A DNA stretch of 64,000 bases. Origin: Ekhidna sp051379705 (GTDB lineage: Bacteria; Bacteroidota; Bacteroidia; Cytophagales; Cyclobacteriaceae). Each line of letters opens with the position of its first letter. The stretch's first letter is position 1. Shown here piece after piece: positions 48,370-57,510 of the stretch. The notes beneath the pieces were generated by a model, which saw only the letters and a program-made list of their open reading frames with translations, was not told where the DNA came from and ran no database searches. The stretch is from the NCBI RefSeq assembly GCF_051379705.1, contig NZ_CP179868.1, forward strand, positions 3,720,001 through 3,784,000. The letters run 5' to 3'. Made by a program: the position numbers and the translations under genes.

Positions 48370-50067
48370 TTATTTATTAGGTTCTTTAGATCCTTCCATT
48401 GGGAAGCTTCCAAATGCAGCAACAGATAAGGTTCCTTCGAACATATCTCCATCAATATCCATACTGATGTCAACAGTAATTTCCTCACCCATATTCAATT
48501 TGAAAGAGAATGAAACATTGTTGCCATCTACCGTGAAATCCTCAATTTCATTGGTACTACCATTGTAACTCACAGAGATGGTTCCATTGTAATCACCTGG
48601 AGTGCCTTTTATGGTGATCACACCACTTCCGTTTCCTTGTGGAGTTTCGGTGGTATAATTCCAGACGCCTGCCGCGTCTACTCCTTCGCTATCACTGCTT
48701 TTTTTCTTCTTCTTTTTCTTCGCTTCGAATTCGTATTTCATTCCGTCCACAAAGACATATCGCACGTTAGCATCTTTGGTGAAATATGCAGTGTCTGACA
48801 CAACTAAATTGGCCATTTTGCCATTTTCTATCGTTCCCATCATGCTAGATAAACCAAGGATATTCGCAGGTTCAGTGGTTAAGGCTGCTAGTGCTTTGTC
48901 TTGCGACAGGCCGTTTTCAATCACCTTCAAAAGATTGGTTCGAAAGTCTTTTGACTTAACATCCATGGTAGAAAAACCGAACTTCACTCCACTAGAGCTG
49001 AATTTGCCAGCTTGCGTATAATAATTCTTGATCATAGTGTTTTGACGTTCTTTGAGTGCTTTTTCTTCCAATTCCATTTCCGTAAGCTCTTTCTTTTCAT
49101 CCTTTTCTTCTCCCTCTTTCGCTTCTTCTTCCTTCCATTCTGGAAGATCTAGTGAGAGGAATACAGGGGCACCGGTGCTTTTTACAACTGGAATTGCATC
49201 CCACCCTTGCTTTACTTCCCCCAGCATCATCTTGAATCCTAAATCTCTTTGGAGTGCAATCACCCGCATAAGATCCTTGACGCTTTCTGCTTTGAAAGCA
49301 ACAGTCATTTGCTTGGATACTACAGGATAAAGTGCTTCCAAAGTAGAATTAGGTGCTGGTCGTTCCATTCCATTTGGACCCGAACTGTATTTGTTTTGAT
49401 AGTCTTTGGCTTGTGAAGCCTTTCTATACAAGTCGCGATATTTTGCCATTACGCCAATAATTGTATTGGGATAAACTCCTCCTGCACCAGCAAGTTGTGA
49501 ATACATTGAGGCTTGATCCTTAATGAGCATGTCTTGATCACTAGCACCGCCAAGCAAGACGATTGCGCCCATTCCGGGTAGCATACCATCGTGAGGAACG
49601 CTATGAGATGCAGTGAATCCAAGTTTTCGGAAATCAGCAACCGATTTATCATCTACTTTAAGCATTTCACGGACAGAATTGCCAGGAGTAATTCCTGCAC
49701 GTTTGTCAGTGGGGTTCCCAGTTAGTTTTCGATCATCTTTTTCATCACTTTCTTCTGCTTTCTTTACACCGATGTTGGAAAGACCACTAATAAATCCAGC
49801 ATACACAAACATAGAATCGGCATCCACTATCCATGCATCTGAAGGAATTGAAATGCTAGATCCTACTGCTTTAATAATTCCATTTTCTATTAGGATGGAA
49901 CCATTCGGGATTATTTTTCCAGGGGCCTGCACAATCGTAGCGTTCTTGATCACGTACTTATTTGATACAGGCTTCAGATCGCTATCCTGAGACCAGCCCA
50001 TGTATGGCATTAAGCCAATTAGCAAGATCAGGATGACGCTTCTGAATAAGCTGTCACGTTTTCGCAT
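48370..50067 (-). CDS. Amidohydrolase-like protein with C-terminal extension, metal site lost
   Basis: The 565-residue exported protein (signal peptide 'SVILILLIGLMPYMGWSQD') carries an amidohydrolase-type region to about residue 450. The HxH site reads 'VYAGFISGLSNIGVK', with no histidine. An acidic and lysine-rich linker 'KEEEAKEGEEKDEKKELTEME' interrupts the barrel near 310, and another KKKKKKS linker near 453 joins a C-terminal beta-rich domain of about 100 residues ('GVWNYTTETPQGNGSGVITIKGT'). It leads the operon. It is likely non-catalytic, perhaps binding substrate for the neighbour. Confidence 0.82.
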   Translation of the reverse strand: MRKRDSLFRSVILILLIGLMPYMGWSQDSDLKPVSNKYVIKNATIVQAPGKIIPNGSILIENGIIKAVGSSISIPSDAWIVDADSMFVYAGFISGLSNIGVKKAEESDEKDDRKLTGNPTDKRAGITPGNSVREMLKVDDKSVADFRKLGFTASHSVPHDGMLPGMGAIVLLGGASDQDMLIKDQASMYSQLAGAGGVYPNTIIGVMAKYRDLYRKASQAKDYQNKYSSGPNGMERPAPNSTLEALYPVVSKQMTVAFKAESVKDLMRVIALQRDLGFKMMLGEVKQGWDAIPVVKSTGAPVFLSLDLPEWKEEEAKEGEEKDEKKELTEMELEEKALKERQNTMIKNYYTQAGKFSSSGVKFGFSTMDVKSKDFRTNLLKVIENGLSQDKALAALTTEPANILGLSSMMGTIENGKMANLVVSDTAYFTKDANVRYVFVDGMKYEFEAKKKKKKKSSDSEGVDAAGVWNYTTETPQGNGSGVITIKGTPGDYNGTISVSYNGSTNEIEDFTVDGNNVSFSFKLNMGEEITVDISMDIDGDMFEGTLSVAAFGSFPMEGSKEPNK

Positions 50068-50245
50068 AGGTTATTTACTTTAGGTTTTTAAAATAGGCAA
50101 TGAAGTTAGGAAATTATCAGAGCTTGAAAACCATTATTTTATGAATGGTGTTTGATAGACTTTAATTGCTTTTTTGTTGTGAGTAGGCACGGCCAATGTT
50201 AATGCTATTTATTTGCTGTTATTATTATTTTAAAATCAATTCTTT

Positions 50246-50962
50246 ATGAAACTCGATATACTCGCTATAGTAGCACACCCCGATGATGTAGAATTATCGT
50301 TTGGTGGAACTCTTATCAAACATCAGAAAATGGGGTTTCAAACAGGTATTCTTGATTTGACTCAAGGCGAATTAGGGACTAGAGGAACTCCAGAAATTAG
50401 AGCAAAAGAGGCTGCTGATGCGAGTAAAATATTGAATTTGTCTGTGCGTGAAAACTTGGGATTAGAAGATGGATTTTTTGAAAATAATAAATCAAATCAG
50501 CTAAAGGTGGCGGAGCAAATCAGAAGGTTTCAGCCAAGAATCGTCATCACAAATTCTATTTATGATAGACACCCGGATCATACCAGGGGAGCTCAGCTTG
50601 TAGAAACATCTTGTTTTATCGCTGGGTTGAAAGCAGTGGAAACACAATGGGAGGGGAATAAGCAGAGCGCTTTTAGGCCTGAGCGTTTGTATTTTTCAAT
50701 TCAAAGCACAGCTCATGAGCCAGACCTTTTAGTAGATATCTCGGATGTAATTCAAGAGCGAAGAGATGCAATAAATGCATTTAAGTCCCAATTCTATGAT
50801 CCAAACAGCGAGGAGCCGGAGACATTCATAAGTTCTAAAGGTTTCATGACAATGTTAGAGTCCAGAGCTAGAGAATGGGGGCAGCGCGTAGGTGTGGAGT
50901 ATGCGGAGGGTTTTAAGGTTAAACACTTTTTGGGAGTAAAAAGTCTGTTTGATTTACTCTAG
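50246..50962 (+). CDS. bshB1: Bacillithiol biosynthesis deacetylase BshB1
   Basis: The 238-residue protein is a LmbE-like zinc deacetylase. 'AIVAHPDDVELSFGGTLIKH' gives the zinc ligands H10 and D13, and 'NSIYDRHPDHTRGAQLV' the second histidine set. 'DLTQGELGTRGTPEIRAKEA' is characteristic of BshB1. It deacetylates GlcNAc-malate to GlcN-malate in bacillithiol synthesis in the cytoplasm. BshA and BshC are not in this window. Length matches the family (about 230-240). Confidence 0.93.
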   Translation: MKLDILAIVAHPDDVELSFGGTLIKHQKMGFQTGILDLTQGELGTRGTPEIRAKEAADASKILNLSVRENLGLEDGFFENNKSNQLKVAEQIRRFQPRIVITNSIYDRHPDHTRGAQLVETSCFIAGLKAVETQWEGNKQSAFRPERLYFSIQSTAHEPDLLVDISDVIQERRDAINAFKSQFYDPNSEEPETFISSKGFMTMLESRAREWGQRVGVEYAEGFKVKHFLGVKSLFDLL

Positions 50963-51325
50963 TTAGGCATCCTGTACAATAAAGATGGCATTATTATTCA
51001 AATCATAGAATCCAAATTCGTGAGTTCCCCAAGGAGTATTCATTCGTAGTTTTTCCTTCTTAATTGTCCCTCTCTTTACAAATTCTTCAAAATATGGTTG
51101 AATATCTGGTACGAATACCTTGATAACACCAGGTAAAACAGGATCGTCTTCATTGTTGTGATGAAATTGCAAGTGAAATTCGTAACCGTCACGCTGAAGC
51201 CCCGCATATCCATCGTCTCCGAAGACATATTTGAACCCAACATATTCATCATACCATTGGAGATCTCTCTTTATATCCGCTGTAGAAAGAACTGGTATGA
51301 TGTAAAGTGGAGATGGTGTATTCAT
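50963..51325 (-). CDS. VOC-superfamily protein (glyoxalase / bleomycin-resistance type)
   Basis: The 120-residue protein has two beta-alpha-beta-beta-beta halves: 'PVLSTADIKRDLQWYDEYVGFKYVFGDDGYAGLQRDGYEFHLQF' and 'IKVFVPDIQPYFEEFVKRG' to 'TPWGTHEFGFYDLNNNAIFIV'. This is the bleomycin-resistance subgroup. The histidine in 'EFHLQF' and glutamate in 'HEFGFYD' could bind metal or ligand. Whether it acts as an enzyme or a binding protein is unknown. Its stop abuts that of bshB1 on the other strand. Confidence 0.82.
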   Translation of the reverse strand: MNTPSPLYIIPVLSTADIKRDLQWYDEYVGFKYVFGDDGYAGLQRDGYEFHLQFHHNNEDDPVLPGVIKVFVPDIQPYFEEFVKRGTIKKEKLRMNTPWGTHEFGFYDLNNNAIFIVQDA

Positions 51326-51511
51326 AATTAGTGGTTTACGGAATATCTCGCATAGAGATTCAATTGAGCTTTAAAACACTTGGTTTTTGGACATCTGATT
51401 CTTCAATGTGTATACAATGGGTAGACCACTCTAAATAGATGAATGCTTCACACCAAATAGTAAGTTCATTTGCAATTCAAAACGCAACTAAAGAATAAGA
51501 ATTGAATAATT

Positions 51512-51835
51512 ATGAAATTGAGAAAATGGATTTCCTTGATAAAATGGAAAATGAAAACAGGTTATAGGAGGTCTCAAGAGCAAGCAACTCTTGGGGTAAT
51601 GCCTGACTATGGATTTTCAAACAAAGGTATGAGAATAAGTACTGTTTCCGCAGGCAAAACAGCTGAAAAGTATGGCTTTAGAGAAGGAGATATTGTAGTA
51701 AAGATCGGAGATCATCCCATTCTAGATTTAATAAGCTACATGTCGGCTATGCAAAATTTCAATGTGGGAGATCAAGTGAATATGATCGTTGTGAGAGATG
51801 GATCACAATTGGTTGCTACGATTAAGTTTGTTTAA
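51512..51835 (+). CDS. Small PDZ-domain protein
   Basis: The 107-residue protein is a single PDZ domain after a basic N-terminal tail ('KWISLIKWKMKTGYRRSQEQ'). The domain shows 'LGVMPDYGFSNKGMRISTVSAGKTAEKYGFREGDIVVKIGDHPI' and 'VGDQVNMIVVRDGSQLVATI', matching the ligand groove and the usual closing strands. There is no protease domain and no signal peptide; the N-terminus could associate with the membrane. It may act as an adaptor. Its end overlaps the convergent glycosyltransferase gene by 4 bases. Confidence 0.82.
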   Translation: MKLRKWISLIKWKMKTGYRRSQEQATLGVMPDYGFSNKGMRISTVSAGKTAEKYGFREGDIVVKIGDHPILDLISYMSAMQNFNVGDQVNMIVVRDGSQLVATIKFV

Positions 51836-53016
51836 GGAGATCTGTCTAGATATCTCAATTGCACCAAATAAGACTCTTTTGATCCCTTCAAGAAGAAATG
51901 CTTCGTTCTTAGCCATTCCAATGCTTCCACGAGCTCCACATTTTGATAAAATTCTTCCCTACAAAAGTGAACGTATTTTAAAATCTTGAATGCGTCAAAC
52001 CAGTGAAAAAATCGTTTTTTGAAAGCTTCATAGGTATTCACCTGACTTTTGAGTTCTTTGATTTGATTTTCCCAATCATCGCCCAGGAAGGTTGTTACCG
52101 TCATTGGAAGTTGCCATTCATGATCTGTCCAGAATGAGTCGATCTTGGAGAAAAAAAGCTTGAGGTCTTCAAAAGTATTCGGATGATACACCTCCGATAC
52201 TTCATCGGAATTCAATAGGTCGTTGATAGCTTTTCCTGTTCCAAAGGGCACGCGATCAGAAACCCGATCGGATGGACGGATGGTTGTGGTGTTGATTTCA
52301 ACAAATCCTCCATGAGGAATGGTTTTGTTTAAGAAATAGAAATCTTCGCCAGCCTTTCGAGTGTTCATACCGCCAACCTTTTCATACATAGAGGTTCGCA
52401 CGGTGATGCATGAGCCTAATGTTTGATGTGCATATGGAAATTCGGCAAAACGAAGTGCATCAATATAGTATCGCAGATACAGCTCATAATCGATTATAGC
52501 CATATGATTCTCACCATGCAATTGATGCTCATAAAACACTATTCCAGACTGAGTATCAGGATTCGAATACGAAAGTTCAATCTCATCCAAATAGCTTTCA
52601 TCACAACGGCAATCTGCATCATAGCATATAATAGCGCCATCGTTACCAACCTTTCGAAAAATCCGAACGGCTTCATCCATTCCAATTTTACGCGCCAATC
52701 CTACACCAGCTTTTTTAGGGGAAAGCTTTTGATATGAAAAAAGTACTGGATATCTACTCTTGTAATTTTCAAGCTGATTTAGTGTCCCTGTGTTAGTTTT
52801 CCGAACTTCTCCTAAGCAGTTTTCTGACTCATTGATTATTACGATTATTAATACTTCATTGGATGGAGGTCTACACGCATTCAATGAATCTAAAGCACCA
52901 ATAAGATCAGGCTCTTTGAAACACGGAATCACTACCACCATCGAAAGGTTTTTGGGTGGCTGGTAATTTGGGAATAGTTCTACTGGCCAAGCATAGCGAT
53001 CTAGGTATAGCGACAT
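51832..53016 (-). CDS. Family 2-like glycosyltransferase
   Basis: From ATG 53016 the product is 394 residues. This start overlaps the pdxH stop (TAATG), while an upstream extension would lie inside pdxH. A GT-A fold is indicated by 'LSMVVVIPCFKEPDLIGALDSLNAC', the DxD-like 'IICYDADCRCDESYLDEI' and 'LGSCITVRTSMYEKVGGMNTRKAGEDFYFLNK'. No membrane segments are seen. The C-terminal 120 residues are helical and unlike common GT2 proteins. It probably modifies a surface polysaccharide or a glycolipid; acceptor and donor are unknown. Confidence 0.82.
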   Translation of the reverse strand: MSLYLDRYAWPVELFPNYQPPKNLSMVVVIPCFKEPDLIGALDSLNACRPPSNEVLIIVIINESENCLGEVRKTNTGTLNQLENYKSRYPVLFSYQKLSPKKAGVGLARKIGMDEAVRIFRKVGNDGAIICYDADCRCDESYLDEIELSYSNPDTQSGIVFYEHQLHGENHMAIIDYELYLRYYIDALRFAEFPYAHQTLGSCITVRTSMYEKVGGMNTRKAGEDFYFLNKTIPHGGFVEINTTTIRPSDRVSDRVPFGTGKAINDLLNSDEVSEVYHPNTFEDLKLFFSKIDSFWTDHEWQLPMTVTTFLGDDWENQIKELKSQVNTYEAFKKRFFHWFDAFKILKYVHFCREEFYQNVELVEALEWLRTKHFFLKGSKESYLVQLRYLDRSP

Positions 53017-53657
53017 TAAGGAGCTAGTCTGCTTATCTGCCAGGAACCCGTTTCTTTCTGGAAGAAGATTCGATCGTGCAGTCGACTTTTTCTTCCTTGC
53101 CAAAATTCAATGGAATCAGGAATGATGCGATAACCTCCCCAATGATCAGGTAAGGGGATCTTGCCGTCTTTGAATTTTTGCTTCATTTGAGCAAGCTTGG
53201 TTTCAAGAATGTTTCTCGAGGTAATTACTTCACTTTGGTTAGAAACCCATGCACCTAATTGGCTTCCCTCCGGTCTCGAAAGAAAGTACTTGAGTGATTC
53301 TTTGGTAGACACTTTTTCAACCTGACCAGTTATAGCCACTTGCCGCTCAAGGGAGTACCAAGGGAATAGAAGAGAAACTCTGGGGTTATCATTTAGGTGG
53401 CCTGCTTTTCTACTTTCATAATTGGTGTAAAAGACAAAACCATCCTCATTGAAGGTCTTTAACAACACAGTACGTTGAAAAGGTTGACCTTCAGTATTAA
53501 CAGTTGAAAGAACCATTGCTGTAGGCTCATTAATTTTACTATCTAGTGCATCTTGAAACCATTTCTCGAACTGTTGAAAAGGGTTCTTTAGTACGGTGCT
53601 TTCATCAAGCTCAGCTTGGGTGTATTCTTTTCGAATAGAAGCAATATCTTCTCTCAT
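53016..53657 (-). CDS. pdxH: Pyridoxamine 5'-phosphate oxidase
   Basis: The 213-residue protein is a standard PdxH. 'NPFQQFEKWFQDALDSKINEPTAMVLSTVNTEGQPFQRTVLLKTF' opens the FMN barrel, 'SRKAGHLNDNPRVSLLFPWYSLERQVAITGQVEKVS' is the core, and 'PLPDHWGGYRIIPDSIEFWQGRKSRLHDRI' the conserved C-terminal substrate-binding part. It makes pyridoxal 5'-phosphate in the cytoplasm. It is followed by a coupled glycosyltransferase gene. Confidence 0.95.
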   Translation of the reverse strand: MREDIASIRKEYTQAELDESTVLKNPFQQFEKWFQDALDSKINEPTAMVLSTVNTEGQPFQRTVLLKTFNEDGFVFYTNYESRKAGHLNDNPRVSLLFPWYSLERQVAITGQVEKVSTKESLKYFLSRPEGSQLGAWVSNQSEVITSRNILETKLAQMKQKFKDGKIPLPDHWGGYRIIPDSIEFWQGRKSRLHDRIFFQKETGSWQISRLAP

Positions 53658-53724
53658 GTTCAGCTTTCCTTTTACTTTTGGAACTCAACAAGAGCGAAGG
53701 TAAAAAGGTTAAAATCAAAAAACG

Positions 53725-54309
53725 ATGAAGTTTAGAATTGACTTGACAGTAGATTCAAAAAAGGAATGGGTGGAAGCAGTTCTAGCTGATTTTAATGCCT
53801 TTCTTCAGGATCATGCCGACTGTGAGCGTAAGGCTTCTGCAATGGCGTTAAGTTTGGTGGCCAAGTATCCCAATCGTACTAAAATCATACCAGAGTTAAT
53901 AGAAACCTCAGTGGAAGAGCTCGAACATTTTCGAGACGTATATGCTATTATGGAGGAGCGTGGCATCCAGCTTAGTCACGAAATTCCGCAGGATATGTAT
54001 ATAAAGCAATTGCTCAAAATATGCAGAGATGGAAGAAATGAGCGATTCATGGATCGTTTACTGTTGGCGTCATTGGTAGAAACCAGAGGGGCAGAACGCT
54101 TTCGTTTGGTATACGAGGCATTGGGGGACGGAGAGTTAAAGCAATTTTATCATAGACTATGGGCCTCCGAAGCTCGGCATGGGGAAGTATTTGTAAAAAT
54201 GGCACTAAACTATTTTGACGAAGATGATGTATACAATAGATTGGAAGAAATGAAACAAAAGGAGGGTGTCATTTTGAATGAGCTTCCTATTAGACCAGCA
54301 TTACACTAA
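53725..54309 (+). CDS. miaE: tRNA-(ms2io6A)-hydroxylase MiaE-like protein
   Basis: The 194-residue protein is a ferritin-like di-iron protein of the MiaE family. 'FLQDHADCERKASAMALSLVAKYPNR' has the first E-x-x-K-A pattern, 'TSVEELEHFRDVYAIMEERGI' the E-x-x-H pair, and 'LLASLVETRGAERFRLV' plus 'WASEARHGEVFVKMAL' the second half. Full metal ligation fits a hydroxylase acting on hypermodified A37 of tRNA. It starts a two-gene operon with yqgE, one base apart. Confidence 0.88.
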   Translation: MKFRIDLTVDSKKEWVEAVLADFNAFLQDHADCERKASAMALSLVAKYPNRTKIIPELIETSVEELEHFRDVYAIMEERGIQLSHEIPQDMYIKQLLKICRDGRNERFMDRLLLASLVETRGAERFRLVYEALGDGELKQFYHRLWASEARHGEVFVKMALNYFDEDDVYNRLEEMKQKEGVILNELPIRPALH

Positions 54310-54888
54310 ATGGATTTTTTTTCATCAGACCAATTGATTTTACCAGAGCGTGGAGATTTGCTTATTTCAGAGCCATATCTCCCAGATCCTAACTTTGAGC
54401 GAACAGTAGTGTTTTTATGCGAGCATGATGAAAACGGTACGTTCGGATTTGTGCTTAACAATAAAGCACATGTTGAGCTTAAAGAACTTGTTGATGAGGC
54501 AGGTAGTTATCCCGCAAAACTCTTCATAGGCGGTCCGGTTGAGCATGATACACTTCACTTTATTCATCGTGAATCAACACTAGCTTCAAGTTCTCGCGAA
54601 GTAGTGTCCGGTATTTACTGGGGAGGAGACTTTAATCGACTGACCGAGATGATGAACACAAGAGAGATTTCCGAAGATGATGTACGTTTCTTTATCGGAT
54701 ACTCTGGATGGGCTGCTGGTCAACTGATGGATGAAATGAAAGCTAAATCTTGGATCGTGCTGAAAGGCACCACACCCGAAATGATTTTTGATTGGGACAA
54801 CCAAGATCTATGGAAAGCGTGTCTAAATACCATGGGTGGGAAATACCGACTCATGTCAAACTATCCAAAAGATCCCCGAATGAATTAG
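54310..54888 (+). CDS. YqgE/AlgH-family protein
   Basis: The 192-residue protein has the UPF0301 pattern: 'GDLLISEPYLPDPNFERTVVFLCEHDENGTFGFVLNNKA', 'LFIGGPVEHDTLHFIHR' and 'VRFFIGYSGWAAGQLMDEMKAKSWIVL'. The family is conserved in Gram-negative bacteria; a regulatory role (AlgH) has been proposed in Pseudomonas but the biochemical function is not settled. Here it directly follows miaE. Confidence 0.93.
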   Translation: MDFFSSDQLILPERGDLLISEPYLPDPNFERTVVFLCEHDENGTFGFVLNNKAHVELKELVDEAGSYPAKLFIGGPVEHDTLHFIHRESTLASSSREVVSGIYWGGDFNRLTEMMNTREISEDDVRFFIGYSGWAAGQLMDEMKAKSWIVLKGTTPEMIFDWDNQDLWKACLNTMGGKYRLMSNYPKDPRMN

Positions 54889-54939
54889 GGTATTTGGTTA
54901 GCTTTGTGTCTTACAGATAAAAGTAACCGGTTCCAAATA

Positions 54940-57201
54940 ATGGATAACGCAGAGAAATTGCAGGACGTTTCGAACAATGTCACTAACGAAACGCCTGAAG
55001 AAGTTCAGAAAGAAGCTGAATTGAGTAACGAAAGTAAACCTGAGGCCAGTGATAAGAAAGCTGAGGAAGAAGAGTTAGTTGAAGCGGTGGAAGAAGAAAA
55101 AGTAGTGGAGGACGCTCCAGAGGAGACTAAGGAAGAAGCCCCAGGAGAAAAGGTAGAGACCAAAGCTGAGCAAGAAGAACTAGCTGAGGCGGCGGAAGAG
55201 GAAAAAATAGTGGCTGAAGCACCGGAGGAGAAGACTAATAAAGAAACTCCAGAAGAAAAGGTGGAGACCAAAGCTGAGGAGGAAGAGTTAGTTGAAGTGG
55301 TGGAAGAAGAAAGAATAGTGGCTGACGCTCCAGAGGAGAAGACTAATGAAGAAACTCCAGAAGAAAACATAGCTGAGAAAACAGCAGACGTAGTAGCCGA
55401 CAAAGTTGAAGTAGAGGTTAAGATAGAATCAGAAGATTCTGAGGACACGGACGATTCTGAGAGCGATGGAGACTCAGAAGAGCATGAAGAAGAACTAGAT
55501 TTTGAACATGCCTCCAAAGATGAAATCATTTCAAAAATCAGAGAAATTAAAAATGAAGAAAATATTCGATCTCTAGATCGGGTATTGAAGGCCATTAAGC
55601 CAAGATTCGATGAGCTTTATGAGATTTCCAAGAATGAAGCACTTCAGAAGTTTGTATCTGAAGGAAATGAGGCTGACGCCTTTGAATATCACGGAGATGA
55701 AGCAGATAAAGAGTTCTTCACGATCTATGGACAGCTTAGATCAAAGCGAAATAAGCATTACAAAGATTTAGAAAGCCAAAAGGAAAGCAACCTTAAGAAG
55801 AAGGAGCATTTGCTGGAGGAGCTCAGATTGATTGTTGACGGTGAAGAGTCTTCAAACAGCATCAATGCGGTTCGGGATTTGCAGTCAGAATGGAAGAAGG
55901 TTGGCCCGGTTCCAGGCGCGCAGAATAAGACACTTTGGGCGAATTATAACGCACTACTTGATCGGTATTATGATAATCGAAGCATCTACTTTGAGTTAAA
56001 AGATTTAGACCGGAAAAAGAATTTAAAGCTCAAAGAGGAACTTTGTGAAAAAGCAGAAGCTCTCAATGAAACAGAAGATATGAAGTCTGCTGTTATCCAG
56101 CTCAATGAACTTCATGAAGAATACAAACATATCGGCCCAGTTCCAAAAGAGGATCAGGAGCCACTTTGGCAAAGGTTTAAAGCTGCCTCTGATGCAATTT
56201 ACGCCCAGCGCAAGGAGTATTTTGAAGGCCTCAAAGTTGAATTTGAAGCTAACCTTATTAAGAAGCAGGAGCTTATTGGAAAGGTAGAGGAGTTTACAAA
56301 ATTCAATTCTGACAGAATTACAGAATGGAATGATAAGACCAAAGGTTTACTAGAAGTTCAAAAGCAATGGGAAGCAGTTGGTGGAGTACCAAGGGAGAAA
56401 GCTAAGGAAACTAACAAAGCATTTTGGAACTCATTTAAAGCATTTTTCGCCAATAAAAACCAATTTTTCAAAGAGCTTGAATCCAAGCGTGAAGAAAATT
56501 TGCTTAAGAAGCAGGAGCTTATTGCAAAAGCAGAAGAATTGAAAGAAAGTGAAGAGTGGAACTCAACTGCCGATAAGTTTAAGCACTTGCAAGCCCAATG
56601 GAAGGACATTGGCCCTGTTCCTGAAAAGGTGAGAAACGAAACATACAAAAAATTTAAAGCCGCTTGTGATCACTTCTTCAACAATCGAAGAGATCAAAAC
56701 AAAGAACAGTTCAAAGCTTACGAAGATAACTTGCAGCTAAAACTGCAAATCTGTGATCAGTTGGAAGCTGCCGGGACAAGTGATGAAGTAAATCTTGATG
56801 ATTTGTATGACCTAATTGATAACTACACTTCTATTGGTTTTGTACCAAAGAATGCAATCAAAAAGATTAGAAATCGATTTGATGAAGTGAAAGAAAAAGT
56901 TTTGTCTAACGAAGCGATACATGAAGGTGATCGAACCGATTTGCGAAATCATATCTCAATGGGTCGTTTGAAAAACACCCCAGGTGGAGCTCAAAAACTT
57001 AACCGAAAAGAGCATTCGATCAAACGTAAAATTTCAGTTCTTGAAAATGACATTTCCACATGGAATACCAACATGGAATTTTTTGCAAATTCACCTACAG
57101 CTGATAAGCTGAAGGCAGATATGCAGAAGAAGATAGACAGTGCGGTAGCAGAGGTGGAAGATCTGAAATCACAACTTTCAATAATTTATTCACAAAATTG
57201 A
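54940..57201 (+). CDS. DUF349 repeat protein with acidic N-terminal repeat region
   Basis: From ATG 54940 the product is 753 residues. Residues about 30-160 are extremely rich in glutamate and contain three near copies of a roughly 42-residue unit ('TKAEEEELVE...EEE', then 'APEEKTN', 'ETPEEKVE'). The rest (about 190-650) has five or more DUF349 units, each with 'LxxxWKxIGPVPxE' patterns such as 'LQAQWKDIGPVPEK' and 'LHEEYKHIGPVPKE', forming long helical repeats. A coiled-coil end follows. Function is unknown; Bacteroidota all carry such a gene. The TTG at 54904 is less likely as start. Confidence 0.88.
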   Translation: MDNAEKLQDVSNNVTNETPEEVQKEAELSNESKPEASDKKAEEEELVEAVEEEKVVEDAPEETKEEAPGEKVETKAEQEELAEAAEEEKIVAEAPEEKTNKETPEEKVETKAEEEELVEVVEEERIVADAPEEKTNEETPEENIAEKTADVVADKVEVEVKIESEDSEDTDDSESDGDSEEHEEELDFEHASKDEIISKIREIKNEENIRSLDRVLKAIKPRFDELYEISKNEALQKFVSEGNEADAFEYHGDEADKEFFTIYGQLRSKRNKHYKDLESQKESNLKKKEHLLEELRLIVDGEESSNSINAVRDLQSEWKKVGPVPGAQNKTLWANYNALLDRYYDNRSIYFELKDLDRKKNLKLKEELCEKAEALNETEDMKSAVIQLNELHEEYKHIGPVPKEDQEPLWQRFKAASDAIYAQRKEYFEGLKVEFEANLIKKQELIGKVEEFTKFNSDRITEWNDKTKGLLEVQKQWEAVGGVPREKAKETNKAFWNSFKAFFANKNQFFKELESKREENLLKKQELIAKAEELKESEEWNSTADKFKHLQAQWKDIGPVPEKVRNETYKKFKAACDHFFNNRRDQNKEQFKAYEDNLQLKLQICDQLEAAGTSDEVNLDDLYDLIDNYTSIGFVPKNAIKKIRNRFDEVKEKVLSNEAIHEGDRTDLRNHISMGRLKNTPGGAQKLNRKEHSIKRKISVLENDISTWNTNMEFFANSPTADKLKADMQKKIDSAVAEVEDLKSQLSIIYSQN

Positions 57202-57209
57202 TAAATAGA

Positions 57210-57240
57210 TTTGCGAAATAGCTACACACTGCTATTTTTG
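57210..57240 (+). promoter_or_regulatory. Consensus Bacteroidota promoter of tRNA-Thr
   Basis: TTTG at 57210-57213, a 19-base spacer and TATTTTTG at 57233-57240 match the consensus fully. The tRNA begins 29 bases later. Confidence 0.75.
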
Positions 57241-57268
57241 CAAACCGATTTTCAGCCTTGCTGAAAAG

Positions 57269-57342
57269 GCCTCCATAGCTCAGTTGGCCAGAGCAGCGCA
57301 CTTGTAATGCGCGGGTCGTTGGTTCGAATCCGACTGGAGGCT
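57269..57342 (+). tRNA. tRNA-Thr (anticodon TGT)
   Basis: The 74-base gene folds with acceptor GCCTCCA/TGGAGGC, D-arm GCTC/GAGC, anticodon stem GCGCA/TGCGC around CTTGTAA (TGT), and T-arm with GTTCGAATC. Discriminator T. No CCA encoded. Confidence 0.95.
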
Positions 57343-57345
57343 CTT

Positions 57346-57372
57346 AACCCACTCATTTGAGTGGGTTTTTTT
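57346..57372 (+). terminator. Terminator of tRNA-Thr
   Basis: AACCCACTC and GAGTGGGTT pair perfectly around ATTT, followed by a T run, four bases after the tRNA. Confidence 0.92.
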
Positions 57373-57466
57373 ATGTCTTTTCTGGATTAGAGCCAACGAC
57401 CTTAGCTTAAGATTTTTATGGTTCGAAATACACCGCATTCACGAGCGGTCGTTCGCGGGTACGAGT

Positions 57467-57510
57467 AATCCGACTGGAGGCTCTCAAACTCACTCATTTG
57501 GGTGTTTTTT
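57467..57510 (+). repeat. Decayed partial copy of tRNA-Thr 3' end and terminator
   Basis: The first 18 bases are identical to 57327-57344 (T-arm and acceptor 3' strand), followed by a degraded version of the same terminator (CACTCATTTGGGTG plus T run). Weaker similarity extends some 35 bases upstream. It looks like an attachment-site scar or a dead tandem tRNA-Thr. Confidence 0.65.

Noticed and set aside
55005..55595. Long serine-rich ORF on the minus strand
   Set aside because: It is the complement of the glutamate-rich repeats of the DUF349 gene; such shadows arise from GAA/GAG codons and have no support of their own.
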